Shown here piece by piece: positions 35,712 through 44,382 of a stretch of 64,000 nt of DNA (position 1 is the first letter of the stretch; each line of letters begins with the position of its first letter). This DNA is from Cellulophaga lytica DSM 7489 (GTDB taxonomy: Bacteria > Bacteroidota > Bacteroidia > Flavobacteriales > Flavobacteriaceae). A model generated the notes under the pieces. That model worked only from the letters and a program-made list of their open reading frames with translations. It was not told where the DNA came from and searched no databases. The stretch is taken from NCBI RefSeq assembly GCF_000190595.1, contig NC_015167.1:1911501-1975500 (forward strand), read 5' to 3'. Both the position numbers and the translations under genes were made by a program.

Positions 35712-36434
35712 CTATCTCTTCTCTTTCTTTAATTTATTATAATACTCGTCACCAGCTTTTTTATACTCATCCTTAGACATAGTTTTAATATTTTGGGGCC
35801 ACTTTATGTCTACTGGTTTTTTAGGATTTAGTTTTATCTCCTTGGCTTTGTAAGTAGCCATTATGTCATTTAATTCTAATATGAGGCCTGGTAGTTGCCC
35901 TACATAATTGTTTGGGCCATAAGCAAATGGTATTGCGGGGGAGTACCATGCTATGATTGTCTTATTACCGTTTTTTGTGGTTTTCAAAAAAGTAGCTTTA
36001 TAACATAAAAAATCTCCTATCTTTTTGGTTTCCTTAGTTAATTTCCAGTTCCCTTTTTCTATGGGTAAATCAAAGTTTATTTTTCTTCTAGTTTCTATTA
36101 TCTGTTTTTTTTGAGATAATGAAGTATAGTATTTTCCTTTACTCGAGGACATTATTAAAGCTAATCCTTTAAAATAGTTAGTTTTACCAACATCTAAATT
36201 GTCTAATGGATTAAATAAAGAGTATTTTGAATTAAAAGATAAATTGAATTCTAATTCTTTTGAGGCTTTAAATACATTTGAAAGGTACTCATATTTTTGT
36301 ATACCAATAGAGGATTTTTCTTTATCAAGCACAGCTTGTTGTTTATTCATGTCTATTTTGTAGACAATAACCCCTTCTTTTATTTGAGAGAACGAAAGTA
36401 TAGGAAGTAAAATTAGTAGTAATATATTTTTCAT
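35712..36434 (-). CDS. GLPGLI-family protein 1 (variant motif QLPGLI)
   Basis: A 240-residue protein with signal peptide (MKNILLLILLPILSFSQ). The core contains TKKIGDFLCYKATFLKTTKN, AWYSPAIPFAYGPNNYVGQL and PGLILELND: the family-defining GLPGLI motif appears as QLPGLI. Its nearest relative in the cluster is the 39150 gene, with which it shares long near-identical stretches. Family members are exported proteins of unknown detailed role that often accompany outer-membrane receptors. It overlaps no gene but lies 7 bases upstream of the barrel receptor gene. Confidence 0.88.
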   Translation of the reverse strand: MKNILLLILLPILSFSQIKEGVIVYKIDMNKQQAVLDKEKSSIGIQKYEYLSNVFKASKELEFNLSFNSKYSLFNPLDNLDVGKTNYFKGLALIMSSSKGKYYTSLSQKKQIIETRRKINFDLPIEKGNWKLTKETKKIGDFLCYKATFLKTTKNGNKTIIAWYSPAIPFAYGPNNYVGQLPGLILELNDIMATYKAKEIKLNPKKPVDIKWPQNIKTMSKDEYKKAGDEYYNKLKKEKR

Positions 36435-36495
36435 TTAAATTATTTGGATATAATAGAAAGTGTAGAAATTTATCTACACTTTCAAAATTTAGTTA

Positions 36496-36705
36496 TTAAT
36501 CAACACAATGGGCTAGTACATAATCCATTGCTTCAGCTGCAAGAAAACCATCTCCCTCTTGGTCATAAACATATTCCATAACATCCCAAGCTAAATCTTC
36601 GCATGAGTATCTACTTATATCTTCTTCAGTTTTATTTATTGAAGCAAACGCATTAGTACTCATAAACAAAACAACAGCAGCGATACTAAATATTTTCTTT
36701 TTCAT
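36496..36705 (-). CDS. Small exported acidic protein (69 aa)
   Basis: A 69-residue precursor with a signal peptide (MKKKIFSIAAVVLFMSTNAFA). The mature part is about 47 residues with two Cys residues (YSCEDLAWD and AHCVD) that may form a disulfide, and many Glu/Asp. It is 61 bases upstream of the GLPGLI gene at 35712 on the same strand. The function is unknown. Confidence 0.6.
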   Translation of the reverse strand: MKKKIFSIAAVVLFMSTNAFASINKTEEDISRYSCEDLAWDVMEYVYDQEGDGFLAAEAMDYVLAHCVD

Positions 36706-36784
36706 AATTTTAATTTTGTAACCTATTTATTTTTTAGGTTGATTAGTAAATAAAAATAAGCTCAAAGTCACTTATCAAAGTCTT

Positions 36785-36812
36785 TAAATAAAAAAACCAA
36801 CGTTGGTTACTA
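36785..36812 (-). terminator. Possible terminator after the GLPGLI quartet
   Basis: Palindrome AACCAACGTTGGTT followed (in transcription direction) by a run of seven T, in the 254-base gap between the 36960 and 36705 genes. Confidence 0.4.
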
Positions 36813-36959
36813 GCTAGTTGCCAAAAATGGTATAGGTAGACTTTGAAAAAACCTATATTATTTTTGACTCCTTAAATGTATTATTATTATTACAATGATT
36901 ATTTAATTTAACAATATTTTAACGGGAATATTGATTGCAAATCTGAACCATTTTAGTCA

Positions 36960-37697
36960 TTATCTTCTTTGCTTACTAGCCTCTGCTAATTCTTCCCATT
37001 TTTTATTAGCTTGTTCTTGGGTTATTATTTTATCCAAATTAGGCACTGTAATGCTAATTTCTTTTTTGGGGTTTAAGTTAATTTCGGTTGCCATCATTGT
37101 AAATTTATCTGTCTTAACCTTTAAGACTAAACCAGGTAAACCAGTATATAATTTAGGACCAATGCTTACAGGTATTTCTGTGGTAAACCAAGCTTCTACT
37201 TTTTCTGTATAATAATGCCCTTGTCTGCTAAATAAAGTTTCAGTTGCCAATGCTTGGTTACAAACATATTTGCCAATTTTTTTTGTTTTATTAGTTATTT
37301 TCCATTGTAGAGGTTTTCTGTTTATTGTTCCTACGTATTGGTTTATTTCTATAATATTATTTGCTTTTATATTTCTATAAAAGGGCATTTTACCTATTAA
37401 GCTCGATGTTGGATTGTGTCCAGTTTCTAATTCTAGAGCATCATTGTAATAAAAATACGATTGATTATTTTTAAAATGTAAATAGTAATCTACATCAACA
37501 GCACTTCCATATTCATTTTTGGCAAATTCTTTATGAGTATGGGGAATATTTTTATTATTGTAAATTGTTTTTAGTATACTATCTATATAAGTTTTGTTTA
37601 AAGATCCATTATACTTAATAATACCACTCAGCTCTTGACTATAAGTAAGGTTGCTTAGTAGAATTAGTATTAAGACCAATTTTGTAATTTTCTTCAT
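36960..37697 (-). CDS. GLPGLI-family protein 2
   Basis: I take ATG at 37697 (MKKITKLVLILILLSNLTYS), one base after the stop of the upstream gene (TAAAATG); a longer start at 37718 would overlap it more and spoil the signal peptide. About 245 residues. The core has KKIGKYVCNQALATETLFSR, AWFTTEIPVSIGPKLYTGLP and GLVLKVKTD, i.e. GLPGLV. The exported protein differs from its neighbours in the loop lengths. The unit continues upstream into three overlapping paralogues. Confidence 0.88.
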   Translation of the reverse strand: MKKITKLVLILILLSNLTYSQELSGIIKYNGSLNKTYIDSILKTIYNNKNIPHTHKEFAKNEYGSAVDVDYYLHFKNNQSYFYYNDALELETGHNPTSSLIGKMPFYRNIKANNIIEINQYVGTINRKPLQWKITNKTKKIGKYVCNQALATETLFSRQGHYYTEKVEAWFTTEIPVSIGPKLYTGLPGLVLKVKTDKFTMMATEINLNPKKEISITVPNLDKIITQEQANKKWEELAEASKQRR

Positions 37698-37698
37698 T

Positions 37699-38466
37699 TT
37701 ACTTGAATACATCATCAAAATGTTCTTTTATATTTTTTTCAGCTTTAATTTGATTTGAGCTGTCCTCATCTTCAGTAATTAATTTACCAGATTTAGGTTT
37801 TCTAATTTGAAATGGTTTCACAAAAGTTACCTCAGTGGCAGTCAATTTCATTTTGCCATTATCAACTTCTAAAATTAAGCCAGGTAACCCATAATATGCA
37901 CTAGGCCCAAAATAGGAAGCTAGTTGAGTTGTAAACCAGGCGTTTACTCTAAATTTATGAACTCCTTTACTATTATTTACAGTGTCAATTGTTGTTGCTT
38001 TATAGCATAGGTACTTTCCTATAAGTTTATTCTCTTTATGTATCTTCCATTTTTTAGGCTTTAATAGAACTCTAAAATTAGCGTCTAGCAAAGTTTTGTT
38101 GAGTATGGCTGTTGAGTCTTGTTTATTTATATAAAAGTCTCCATTTGTTCCCCCAATATTTATTGCGGCTTTTTTTAATATGTTATTTTTAGAATCATTA
38201 TTTAAACTCTCCACAACTTTAAAAACAGAATTGTGGTTTGATATTTTTAAGCTGTATCTTATATCTTTAGCAGCATCTGATAACGGTGCATTAAACTCAG
38301 ATAAGTTTATTTGATGAGCGTTGTTTTTTGCCGTATCAACTTTTAAACTAATATCTTTTTTATAAATAATCTCTAGAAATTTAGCGTTCTGGGCGTAGCT
38401 ATTATTTGAAATAAAACCTAAACTAGCACTAATTATAAGAGCAATTTTTACAACACTATTTTTCAT
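37699..38466 (-). CDS. GLPGLI-family protein 3
   Basis: Start ATG at 38466 (MKNSVVKIALIISASLGFIS); the codon before it is TTG. The 255-residue protein has a signal peptide and the segment KLIGKYLCYKATTIDTVNNS, followed by AWFTTQLASYFGPSAYYGLP and GLILEVDNGK. It overlaps the stop of the upstream paralogue by 11 bases, which suggests translational coupling. It is the longest of the six copies. No Cys pair is conserved other than the LCYKA one. Confidence 0.88.
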   Translation of the reverse strand: MKNSVVKIALIISASLGFISNNSYAQNAKFLEIIYKKDISLKVDTAKNNAHQINLSEFNAPLSDAAKDIRYSLKISNHNSVFKVVESLNNDSKNNILKKAAINIGGTNGDFYINKQDSTAILNKTLLDANFRVLLKPKKWKIHKENKLIGKYLCYKATTIDTVNNSKGVHKFRVNAWFTTQLASYFGPSAYYGLPGLILEVDNGKMKLTATEVTFVKPFQIRKPKSGKLITEDEDSSNQIKAEKNIKEHFDDVFK

Positions 38467-39142
38467 CAAAAAAACCTTTAAACCTGTTATTAAATTCCTC
38501 TTGTGTTAGTTTAAGTCCGTCTACTGGCTTTTCTATAATTTTATTTTTATTTGATAGCTGTATTTTAGATGCTTTAAAAAAGAATTTACCTTCATACAAC
38601 TCCAATATTATACCAGGTAGACCATTATAATCTTTTGGGCCATATGGTAAAGGAATATCTAAAGTGTACCACGCCGTTACTTTGGTTTCTTTATTGTTTT
38701 TATTTAAAAGAGTTGCCTTGTGGCAATTGTACTTTCCTATTTTTTTAGAAGCATTTAAAAGCTTCCATTTTTTAGCGTTTTGTGTAATTAAAAATGTATC
38801 TCCCCCTATTGTTAGTTGTTTAAGTAAAGCGTTATCTTCTGTGTTGTAGTAGAATATACCTGTTCCGCCTGCACCAGTAGCAACTAAGTTTAGTTTTTGT
38901 TTGCTTTCATTATACAAGCTTTCATTTTTTTGATAGGTAGATGATTTGCTATTAAAATTTAAAGCGTAACTAACCTCTTTTGAGTTTTTTAATATTGCTC
39001 TTGTATTAGGGTTATTTGTTTTAGAAATGCTTTTAATTAATTCTGGAGCTAAATTAATTGTATAGGTAATGCTGCCAGATGTTGTTTTTTGCGCTACTAC
39101 ACTTGTTAAGGACAACACTAGAAACATAAGGTTTACAACCAT
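38456..39142 (-). CDS. GLPGLI-family protein 4
   Basis: The frame is open to 39193 with a GTG, but ATG at 39142, 8 bases after the upstream stop, gives the best signal peptide (MVVNLMFLVLSLTSVVAQ); an ATG at 39166 is a second choice. About 228 residues. Motifs: SKKIGKYNCHKATLLNKNNK, AWYTLDIPLPYGPKDYNGLP and GIILELYEGK. The motif is GLPGII. It lies in the overlapping quartet. Confidence 0.85.
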   Translation of the reverse strand: MVVNLMFLVLSLTSVVAQKTTSGSITYTINLAPELIKSISKTNNPNTRAILKNSKEVSYALNFNSKSSTYQKNESLYNESKQKLNLVATGAGGTGIFYYNTEDNALLKQLTIGGDTFLITQNAKKWKLLNASKKIGKYNCHKATLLNKNNKETKVTAWYTLDIPLPYGPKDYNGLPGIILELYEGKFFFKASKIQLSNKNKIIEKPVDGLKLTQEEFNNRFKGFFDEK

Positions 39143-39149
39143 ACTATTT

Positions 39150-39857
39150 TTACCTTTTACGCTCATCTTTAAGATCTTGATAGAGTTTATCACCAGCCTT
39201 TTTATACTCGCTAACAGTCATGTTGTTTTTTTCTTTAGGCCACTTTATAACAATTTCTTTTTTAGGGTTTAGTTTTATCTCCTTGGCTTTGTAAGTTGTC
39301 ATAGAAGTTTTTACCTCCAATATAAGGCCAGGTATTTTTCCTACAAAATTGTTGGGGCCATAAGCAAATGGTATTTCCGGTGTGTACCAAGCTATTAAAC
39401 TTCTCTTGGAGCCAGTTTTCGCTAACGTTGCTTTATAGCATAAAAAATCTCCTATTTTTTTAGTCTCTTTAGTTAGTTTCCAATTTTCATTTTCTATTGG
39501 AGCGTCAATATGTATACCTGCATCTGTTTTTATTATTTGTTTTTTTTGTGGTAAGGATGTGTAATAAGTTCCATTGTTTCCAGAAATAATAATTGCTAAC
39601 TCTTCTAAATCACCATCTTTTATGGCTAATCTGTTGTCAACATTAAACTTTGCATATGCTGCGTTAAACTGAAGTTTGTAGTTTACGTTTTCAGCAGCTT
39701 TACTTACCAACATCATTGTTTCTTTTACTCCTTCCTTGCCTTTGTAACTACTATCGTCTTGCTTATTTACCGTAATGCCATAGGTTATGGTACCGCTATG
39801 TATTTGAGCTAAAGAAATAAGAGGTAGTAGTAAAATTATATAGAGTAAATGTTTCAT
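39150..39857 (-). CDS. GLPGLI-family protein 5 (variant motif KIPGLI)
   Basis: A 235-residue protein with signal peptide (MKHLLYIILLLPLISLAQ). The motif segment is FAYGPNNFVGKIPGLILEVK. It shares KKIGDFLCYKATLAKT, YKAKEIKLNPKKEI and the terminal EYKKAGDKLYQDLK with the 35712 copy (which has KKIGDFLCYKATFLKT, YKAKEIKLNPKKPV and EYKKAGDEYYNKLK). This is the first gene of the overlapping quartet, with 102 bases to the next upstream GLPGLI gene, where a promoter is expected. Confidence 0.88.
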   Translation of the reverse strand: MKHLLYIILLLPLISLAQIHSGTITYGITVNKQDDSSYKGKEGVKETMMLVSKAAENVNYKLQFNAAYAKFNVDNRLAIKDGDLEELAIIISGNNGTYYTSLPQKKQIIKTDAGIHIDAPIENENWKLTKETKKIGDFLCYKATLAKTGSKRSLIAWYTPEIPFAYGPNNFVGKIPGLILEVKTSMTTYKAKEIKLNPKKEIVIKWPKEKNNMTVSEYKKAGDKLYQDLKDERKR

Positions 39858-39959
39858 ATATAGTCTGTTGTTTATTGATGATGACCTTGCTAATATAAAA
39901 CTATATTTTTAGTTTAAAAATATTTTGTATTCTTTTTCTTTATTTTTTTGTTTACATTA

Positions 39960-40685
39960 TTAATGTTTTTGCTTTGCTTTAGAGGCTAATGTTTTTACAA
40001 TGTCTTCAAACTCTTCATTAGAATTTATATAAGTTCCTTCGGTAGGTTTTGTAAGTAGTTTATTTTTTTTACTCTGCAGTTGTACACTTGTACAGTATAT
40101 TGTTTGTTTAGGGTTTAGTTTTAGTTCTAAAATAAGCCCTGGTAAGCCATTGTACTCGTCTGGGCCAAAATAGTAGGGTATATCTTTACTAAACCAGGCT
40201 TCTACAGTATAGTCTTTTGTTGTTTTTTTATTTGTTTTGGTAAGTGTGGCTTTATGGCAAGTATAACCAAGTATGGTTTTGGTTGTGTCTGTAATTTTCC
40301 AAGGTTGTGGCTGGTAAATATTTACTATATAATTTTTGTTATCAAAAGAGGTAGATTTTAATTTTTCGTTTGTAGCTATATTACTGTAATAGGTGCCCTT
40401 ACTTAAAATGTCTATCATACCCTTAGTAAACTTGTCTAGGTTTGTGTATAGTTTTTCTTCTCTGTAAAAAACAGACTCTTTATTATTAAATGCCAAATTA
40501 AACGCTATAAGCTCTTGGGCTGTTTTTATAGACTCTGTTATTTGGTTGCCCATTGTAGAAGTTTTTTTTGTTGTGTCTACTACATCTATTTGCGGGTGTT
40601 TTAGTTTATAGGTGGCTTTTCCTTTTTGCGTTTGAGCGCTAATAATGCTTAAACTAAAAAAGATGAGTACTATAAAATGCTTCAT
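39960..40685 (-). CDS. GLPGLI-family protein 6
   Basis: A 241-residue protein with signal peptide (MKHFIVLIFFSLSIISAQ). Motifs: TKTILGYTCHKATLTKTNKK, AWFSKDIPYYFGPDEYNGLP and GLILELKLNPKQ, an exact GLPGLI. It ends in a lysine-rich tail. It is the outermost copy and is followed by the quartet after 102 bases; the region to its right holds a repeat element and the TerB promoter. Confidence 0.88.
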   Translation of the reverse strand: MKHFIVLIFFSLSIISAQTQKGKATYKLKHPQIDVVDTTKKTSTMGNQITESIKTAQELIAFNLAFNNKESVFYREEKLYTNLDKFTKGMIDILSKGTYYSNIATNEKLKSTSFDNKNYIVNIYQPQPWKITDTTKTILGYTCHKATLTKTNKKTTKDYTVEAWFSKDIPYYFGPDEYNGLPGLILELKLNPKQTIYCTSVQLQSKKNKLLTKPTEGTYINSNEEFEDIVKTLASKAKQKH

Positions 40686-40755
40686 TACTTACGGGTTTGT
40701 TTTGTTATAAATGTAAGTAAAATCTTATTTTAAAACAGGGTTGTTGCTTTTTACC

Positions 40756-40848
40756 GCGTTAGTGATAGTAGTGAATAACCCGCAGCTTTTTTGCGAGGAT
40801 TAGTAACGTATAGCACGGCGTTAAAAACAGCTGTTTTAACGAACGCCC
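40756..40848. repeat. Intergenic palindromic repeat bounded by GCGTT / AACGC
   Basis: Begins GCGTTAGTGATAGTAG and ends GAACGCCC, with an internal arm GGCGTTAAAAACAGCTG / GTTTTAACG that is nearly self-complementary. It has the style of repeats I recall from flavobacterial intergenic regions. It lies between the divergent GLPGLI and TerB genes. Confidence 0.5.
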
Positions 40849-40864
40849 AAAATAATTTTAAAAT

Positions 40865-40898
40865 TTTGAAGTTCTATTATTGCAAAAAATTATATTTG
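40865..40898 (+). promoter_or_regulatory. Promoter of the TerB-like gene
   Basis: TTTG at 40865-40868 and TATATTTG at 40891-40898 (TAnnTTTG form), spacer 22 bases, 24 bases before the ATG. Confidence 0.55.
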
Positions 40899-40921
40899 CA
40901 ATCTAAATTAAATAATAAATT

Positions 40922-41344
40922 ATGTCTTTTAAAGATTTATACGGTAATAGTCAACATAGAAAAAATGTTGCACACTTTGCATCTATTGCTTCTTTAGCAA
41001 GTGTAGATGGTGAGGTTAACGATGCAGAAAAAGTTGTTTTAGACCGTTTTGCACGTAAATTAGATATTACTGAAACTGAGTACAAAGAGGTAATGAAAAA
41101 CCCAGGGGCTTACCCAATAGATCCGCCAACAAGTTTAGACAGACGTTTAGAGCGTATGTACGATTTGTTTAAAATTATTTTTGCAGATCATGATATTGAT
41201 GATGATGAAAGAGTACTTATTAAAAAATATGCTATTGGTTTAGGATATTCTAATGAGTCTGCAGATAAAGTTATTACTAGATCTATTGTTATTTTTGGTG
41301 GTAAATTAGATTTTGAAGATTATGCTATGCTTGTTAGAAAATAA
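40922..41344 (+). CDS. TerB-like (tellurite resistance) helical protein
   Basis: A 140-residue cytosolic protein of the TerB fold. Acidic helices around SLASVDGEVNDAEKVVLDRF and HDIDDDERVLIKKYAIGLGY carry the D-G-E and D-I-D-D motifs that bind metal in the family. The role in Bacteroidota is uncertain, but stress or metal sensing has been proposed for relatives. It is monocistronic with a promoter and a terminator. Confidence 0.85.
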   Translation: MSFKDLYGNSQHRKNVAHFASIASLASVDGEVNDAEKVVLDRFARKLDITETEYKEVMKNPGAYPIDPPTSLDRRLERMYDLFKIIFADHDIDDDERVLIKKYAIGLGYSNESADKVITRSIVIFGGKLDFEDYAMLVRK

Positions 41345-41365
41345 GCAAATAGTATTTTTAAAGTA

Positions 41366-41400
41366 TAAAAAAAAACGAGGCTTTTGCCTCGTTTTTTATT
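41366..41400. terminator. Bidirectional terminator between TerB-like gene and fbp
   Basis: Perfect 8-base stem AACGAGGC / GCCTCGTT with A and T runs, between convergent genes. Confidence 0.8.
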
Positions 41401-41412
41401 TTTAATATGGTT

Positions 41413-42423
41413 TTATTTATTTGCTTTTGCAATAAATTCTTCTGCTTTTTCTACCATTTTAGTACTTCCACAAAAGAAAGGTACACGTTGGTGTAATTCT
41501 GTTGGTTTTAAAGCCATAATACGGCCTTTACCATCACTTGCTTTACCATTAGCTTGTTCTGCTAAAAATGCCATTGGGTTACACTCATACAACAAGCGTA
41601 GTTTGCCTTCATGAGCCTTGCTGCTTTTTGGATACATATAAATGCCACCTTTTATCATATTTCTATGAAAATCTGATACTAATGAGCCAATATACCTAGA
41701 CGTGTATGGTCTGTCTCCTTCTTCTTGCTGGCAGTATTTTATATAATCTTTTACACCTTGCGGAAAGTGTATGTAATTCCCCTCGTTTACAGAGTATATT
41801 TTACCTGTTTCTGGAAATTGCATATTTGGGTGCGATAAGTAAAATGTACCAATTGCTGGGTTTAATGTAAAACCATTTACGCCGTCACCTGTTGTATATA
41901 CTAACATTGTAGATGTACCATAAACAATGTAACCTGCTGCTACTTGGTTGTCTCCTGGTTGTAAAAAATCTTCAATTGTAACCGGTGTACCAACTGGTGT
42001 TACCCTGCGGTATATAGAAAAAATAGTACCTACAGATACGTTTACGTCTATGTTAGATGAGCCATCTAATGGGTCTATTAGTACAATATATTTGTTTTGG
42101 TGTTGCTCATCTTGACTATTAATGCTAATAAAATCATCTTCTTCTTCAGATGCTATACCACAAACAATTTCTCTGTTTTTTAACGTCTGTATAAACTTTT
42201 CATTTGCTAAAACATCTAGTTTTTGTTGGTCTTCACCTTGTATGTTGGTGTCGCCAGCGGCTCCTAAAATGTCTATTAATCCTGCTTTGTTTACCTCGTG
42301 GTTTACCACTTTTGCGGCTAAACGTATGGCGTTAATCAGTTTAGAAAGTTCTCCAGAAGAATATTGAAATGAGGATTGGTTTTCAATAATGAATTCTCCT
42401 AAAGTCTTGTTTTTTTTGTCCAT
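41413..42423 (-). CDS. fbp: Fructose-1,6-bisphosphatase, class I
   Basis: ATG at 42423 ([18 protein letters not shown]). The 336-residue enzyme has the metal/substrate motifs [31 protein letters not shown] and the later [23 protein letters not shown]-type active-site segments (here [12 protein letters not shown] and [11 protein letters not shown]). It hydrolyses fructose 1,6-bisphosphate in gluconeogenesis in the cytosol. Length is normal for class I. Convergent with the TerB-like gene. Confidence 0.95.
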   Translation of the reverse strand: MDKKNKTLGEFIIENQSSFQYSSGELSKLINAIRLAAKVVNHEVNKAGLIDILGAAGDTNIQGEDQQKLDVLANEKFIQTLKNREIVCGIASEEEDDFISINSQDEQHQNKYIVLIDPLDGSSNIDVNVSVGTIFSIYRRVTPVGTPVTIEDFLQPGDNQVAAGYIVYGTSTMLVYTTGDGVNGFTLNPAIGTFYLSHPNMQFPETGKIYSVNEGNYIHFPQGVKDYIKYCQQEEGDRPYTSRYIGSLVSDFHRNMIKGGIYMYPKSSKAHEGKLRLLYECNPMAFLAEQANGKASDGKGRIMALKPTELHQRVPFFCGSTKMVEKAEEFIAKANK

Positions 42424-42535
42424 TAATAGCTGTGTTTTATTTAAGTACAAATATCGATAATTTTGTGATACTACAACGTTTTCGTTATTTAAAGTCGCTT
42501 AAACGTGTTACTTTGCAGTTTATTAGAGAATAATT

Positions 42536-43015
42536 ATGGAGTTTATTACAAGAGATGCAACTAAGGAAGATATGCCGCAAGTGCTTAATTTAATTAAGGA
42601 ATTGGCGCTTTTTGAAAAAGAACCAGAAGCGGTAGAGGTTACTGTAGATGATTTAATTTTAGATGGTTTTGGTGATCATAAATTGTTTCACTGCTTTGTT
42701 GCAGAAGCAAATAATACAGTTGTTGGTTTGGCTTTGGTTTACAACAGATACTCTACCTGGAAAGGTCCTGTTTTGCATTTAGAGGATTTAATTGTTACCC
42801 TAAAAATGCGAGGTTCTGGTATAGGAACTTTGTTGTTAAATGAGGTTATAAAGTACGGCCATAGTCAGGGTGTTAAACGTATATGTTGGGAAGTTTTAGA
42901 TTGGAACGAGCCTGCCATTAAGTTTTACCAAAGCAAAGGTGCAGACGTAAAAAGAGATTGGGACGTTGTGCATTTAGATGAAAAAGGAATTGAAAATTAT
43001 ATAGCAAACCTGTAG
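42536..43015 (+). CDS. GNAT-family N-acetyltransferase (SSAT-like)
   Basis: A 159-residue acetyltransferase. The CoA-binding motif A is MRGSGIGTLLLNEVIKYG at about residues 100-117. The N-terminus (ATKEDMPQVLNLIKELALFE) and LHLEDLIVTLK match the diamine/thialysine acetyltransferase group. The substrate is not certain. It starts a probable unit with the aspartate kinase gene, 37 bases downstream. Confidence 0.85.
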   Translation: MEFITRDATKEDMPQVLNLIKELALFEKEPEAVEVTVDDLILDGFGDHKLFHCFVAEANNTVVGLALVYNRYSTWKGPVLHLEDLIVTLKMRGSGIGTLLLNEVIKYGHSQGVKRICWEVLDWNEPAIKFYQSKGADVKRDWDVVHLDEKGIENYIANL

Positions 43016-43052
43016 GTAATAGGTTAGCTAATACAAAATATAACATAATAGA

Positions 43053-44303
43053 ATGAAGATTTTTAAGTTTGGTGGCGCTTCTGTAAAAGATGCTATGGGA
43101 GTAAAAAATGTTGTAAACGTATTGCAACAAGTAGGACATACAAATACTTTAGTTGTGGTTTCTGCAATGGGCAAGACTACAAATGCAATGGAAGATATTG
43201 TAAATGCATATTTTAAAGATAAAGCGGCTTTGCCAGCAGCAATACAAGAGGTTATAGATTTTCATACGGATATTTTAAATGATCTTTTTGATAATACACA
43301 ACATGAAGTTTATGGTAAAGTAAAAGTATTGTTTGATGAGGTACAAGGCTTTTTAGCATGGAACAAATCACCAAAACGTAGCTTTGTTTATGACCAAGTT
43401 GTAGGGTACGGAGAGTTGCTTTCTACTACCATATTAAGTGCTTATTTAAACCAAGTTAACATACAAAGCAATTGGTTAGATGTTAGAGAGTTTATAAAAA
43501 CTAGCGACAATTACAGAGATGCTATTGTAGATTGGGATAAAACACAAGAAAAAATTACTGCAGGTATAGATAAAAGCAAACTTAACATTACACAAGGTTT
43601 TTTAGGTAGTGATGATAATAACTTTACCACTACTTTAGGTAGAGAAGGGTCTGATTATTCTGCTGCTATTTTAGCGTATTGCTTAAATGCTACAGAGGTT
43701 ACTATTTGGAAAGATGTGCCAGGTGTTTTAAATGCAGATCCAAGGTATTTTGAAGAAACACAGCTGTTAAACAAAATATCATACAGAGAAGCAATAGAAC
43801 TTGCTTTTTACGGAGCTTCTGTAATTCACCCAAAAACATTACAGCCTTTACAGCGTAAAGAAATTCCGCTGCGTGTAAAATCTTTTTTAAATCCATTAGA
43901 TGCAGGAACTACTGTTGGTAAAGGTGAAGGAATAGAGCCAAAAGTGCCTTGTTTTATTATTAAAAGAGATTTGGTTTTAATGAAACTTTCTTCTTTAGAT
44001 TTTTCTTTTATTGTGGAAGATAGTATTAGTGAGTTATTTAAATTGTTGCATGACCATAAAATGAAGGTAGATTTAATACAAAATTCTGCTATTAGTTTTT
44101 CTGTTTGTGTAGATAATAAGTTTGATCAGTTACCAGATTTATTAAACAAGCTAAAAGGAAAGTTTAAGGTAAACCATCAAGAGGGAGTATCGTTATATAC
44201 TATTCGTCATTTTAATGCAAAAGCAATAGATAGTATACAAAACGGTAAAGAAATATTGCTAGAGCAAAGAGCTAAAGAAACGGTGCAATTAGTGGTAAAG
44301 TAA
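43053..44303 (+). CDS. lysC: Aspartate kinase (monofunctional)
   Basis: A 416-residue kinase. It has the N-terminal KFGGASV nucleotide motif, the FTTTLGREGSDYSAAILAYC region and the VTIWKDVPGVLNADPRYF segment, with C-terminal ACT-like repeats (KLSSLDFSFIVEDSISELF). It phosphorylates aspartate, the first step of the lysine, threonine, methionine and diaminopimelate pathway. Feedback inhibition through ACT domains is expected. It follows the GNAT gene by 37 bases. Confidence 0.9.
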   Translation: MKIFKFGGASVKDAMGVKNVVNVLQQVGHTNTLVVVSAMGKTTNAMEDIVNAYFKDKAALPAAIQEVIDFHTDILNDLFDNTQHEVYGKVKVLFDEVQGFLAWNKSPKRSFVYDQVVGYGELLSTTILSAYLNQVNIQSNWLDVREFIKTSDNYRDAIVDWDKTQEKITAGIDKSKLNITQGFLGSDDNNFTTTLGREGSDYSAAILAYCLNATEVTIWKDVPGVLNADPRYFEETQLLNKISYREAIELAFYGASVIHPKTLQPLQRKEIPLRVKSFLNPLDAGTTVGKGEGIEPKVPCFIIKRDLVLMKLSSLDFSFIVEDSISELFKLLHDHKMKVDLIQNSAISFSVCVDNKFDQLPDLLNKLKGKFKVNHQEGVSLYTIRHFNAKAIDSIQNGKEILLEQRAKETVQLVVK

Positions 44304-44331
44304 TATGTTGTTGGTATTAAAATAAGCAACA

Positions 44332-44364
44332 TTGTTTTACATTAAAACTAATAAGTTATATTTG
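44332..44364 (+). promoter_or_regulatory. Promoter of the OlsF-like gene
   Basis: TTG at 44332-44334 and TATATTTG at 44357-44364 with a 22-base spacer, 18 bases ahead of the ATG at 44383. Confidence 0.55.
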
Positions 44365-44382
44365 TTTATCACAATATAATGT

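Noticed and set aside
38456-39193. Longer start (GTG at 39193) for the GLPGLI-family protein 4 gene
   Set aside because: It would extend 44 bases into the upstream gene and put a charged leader before the signal peptide. ATG at 39142 fits better.
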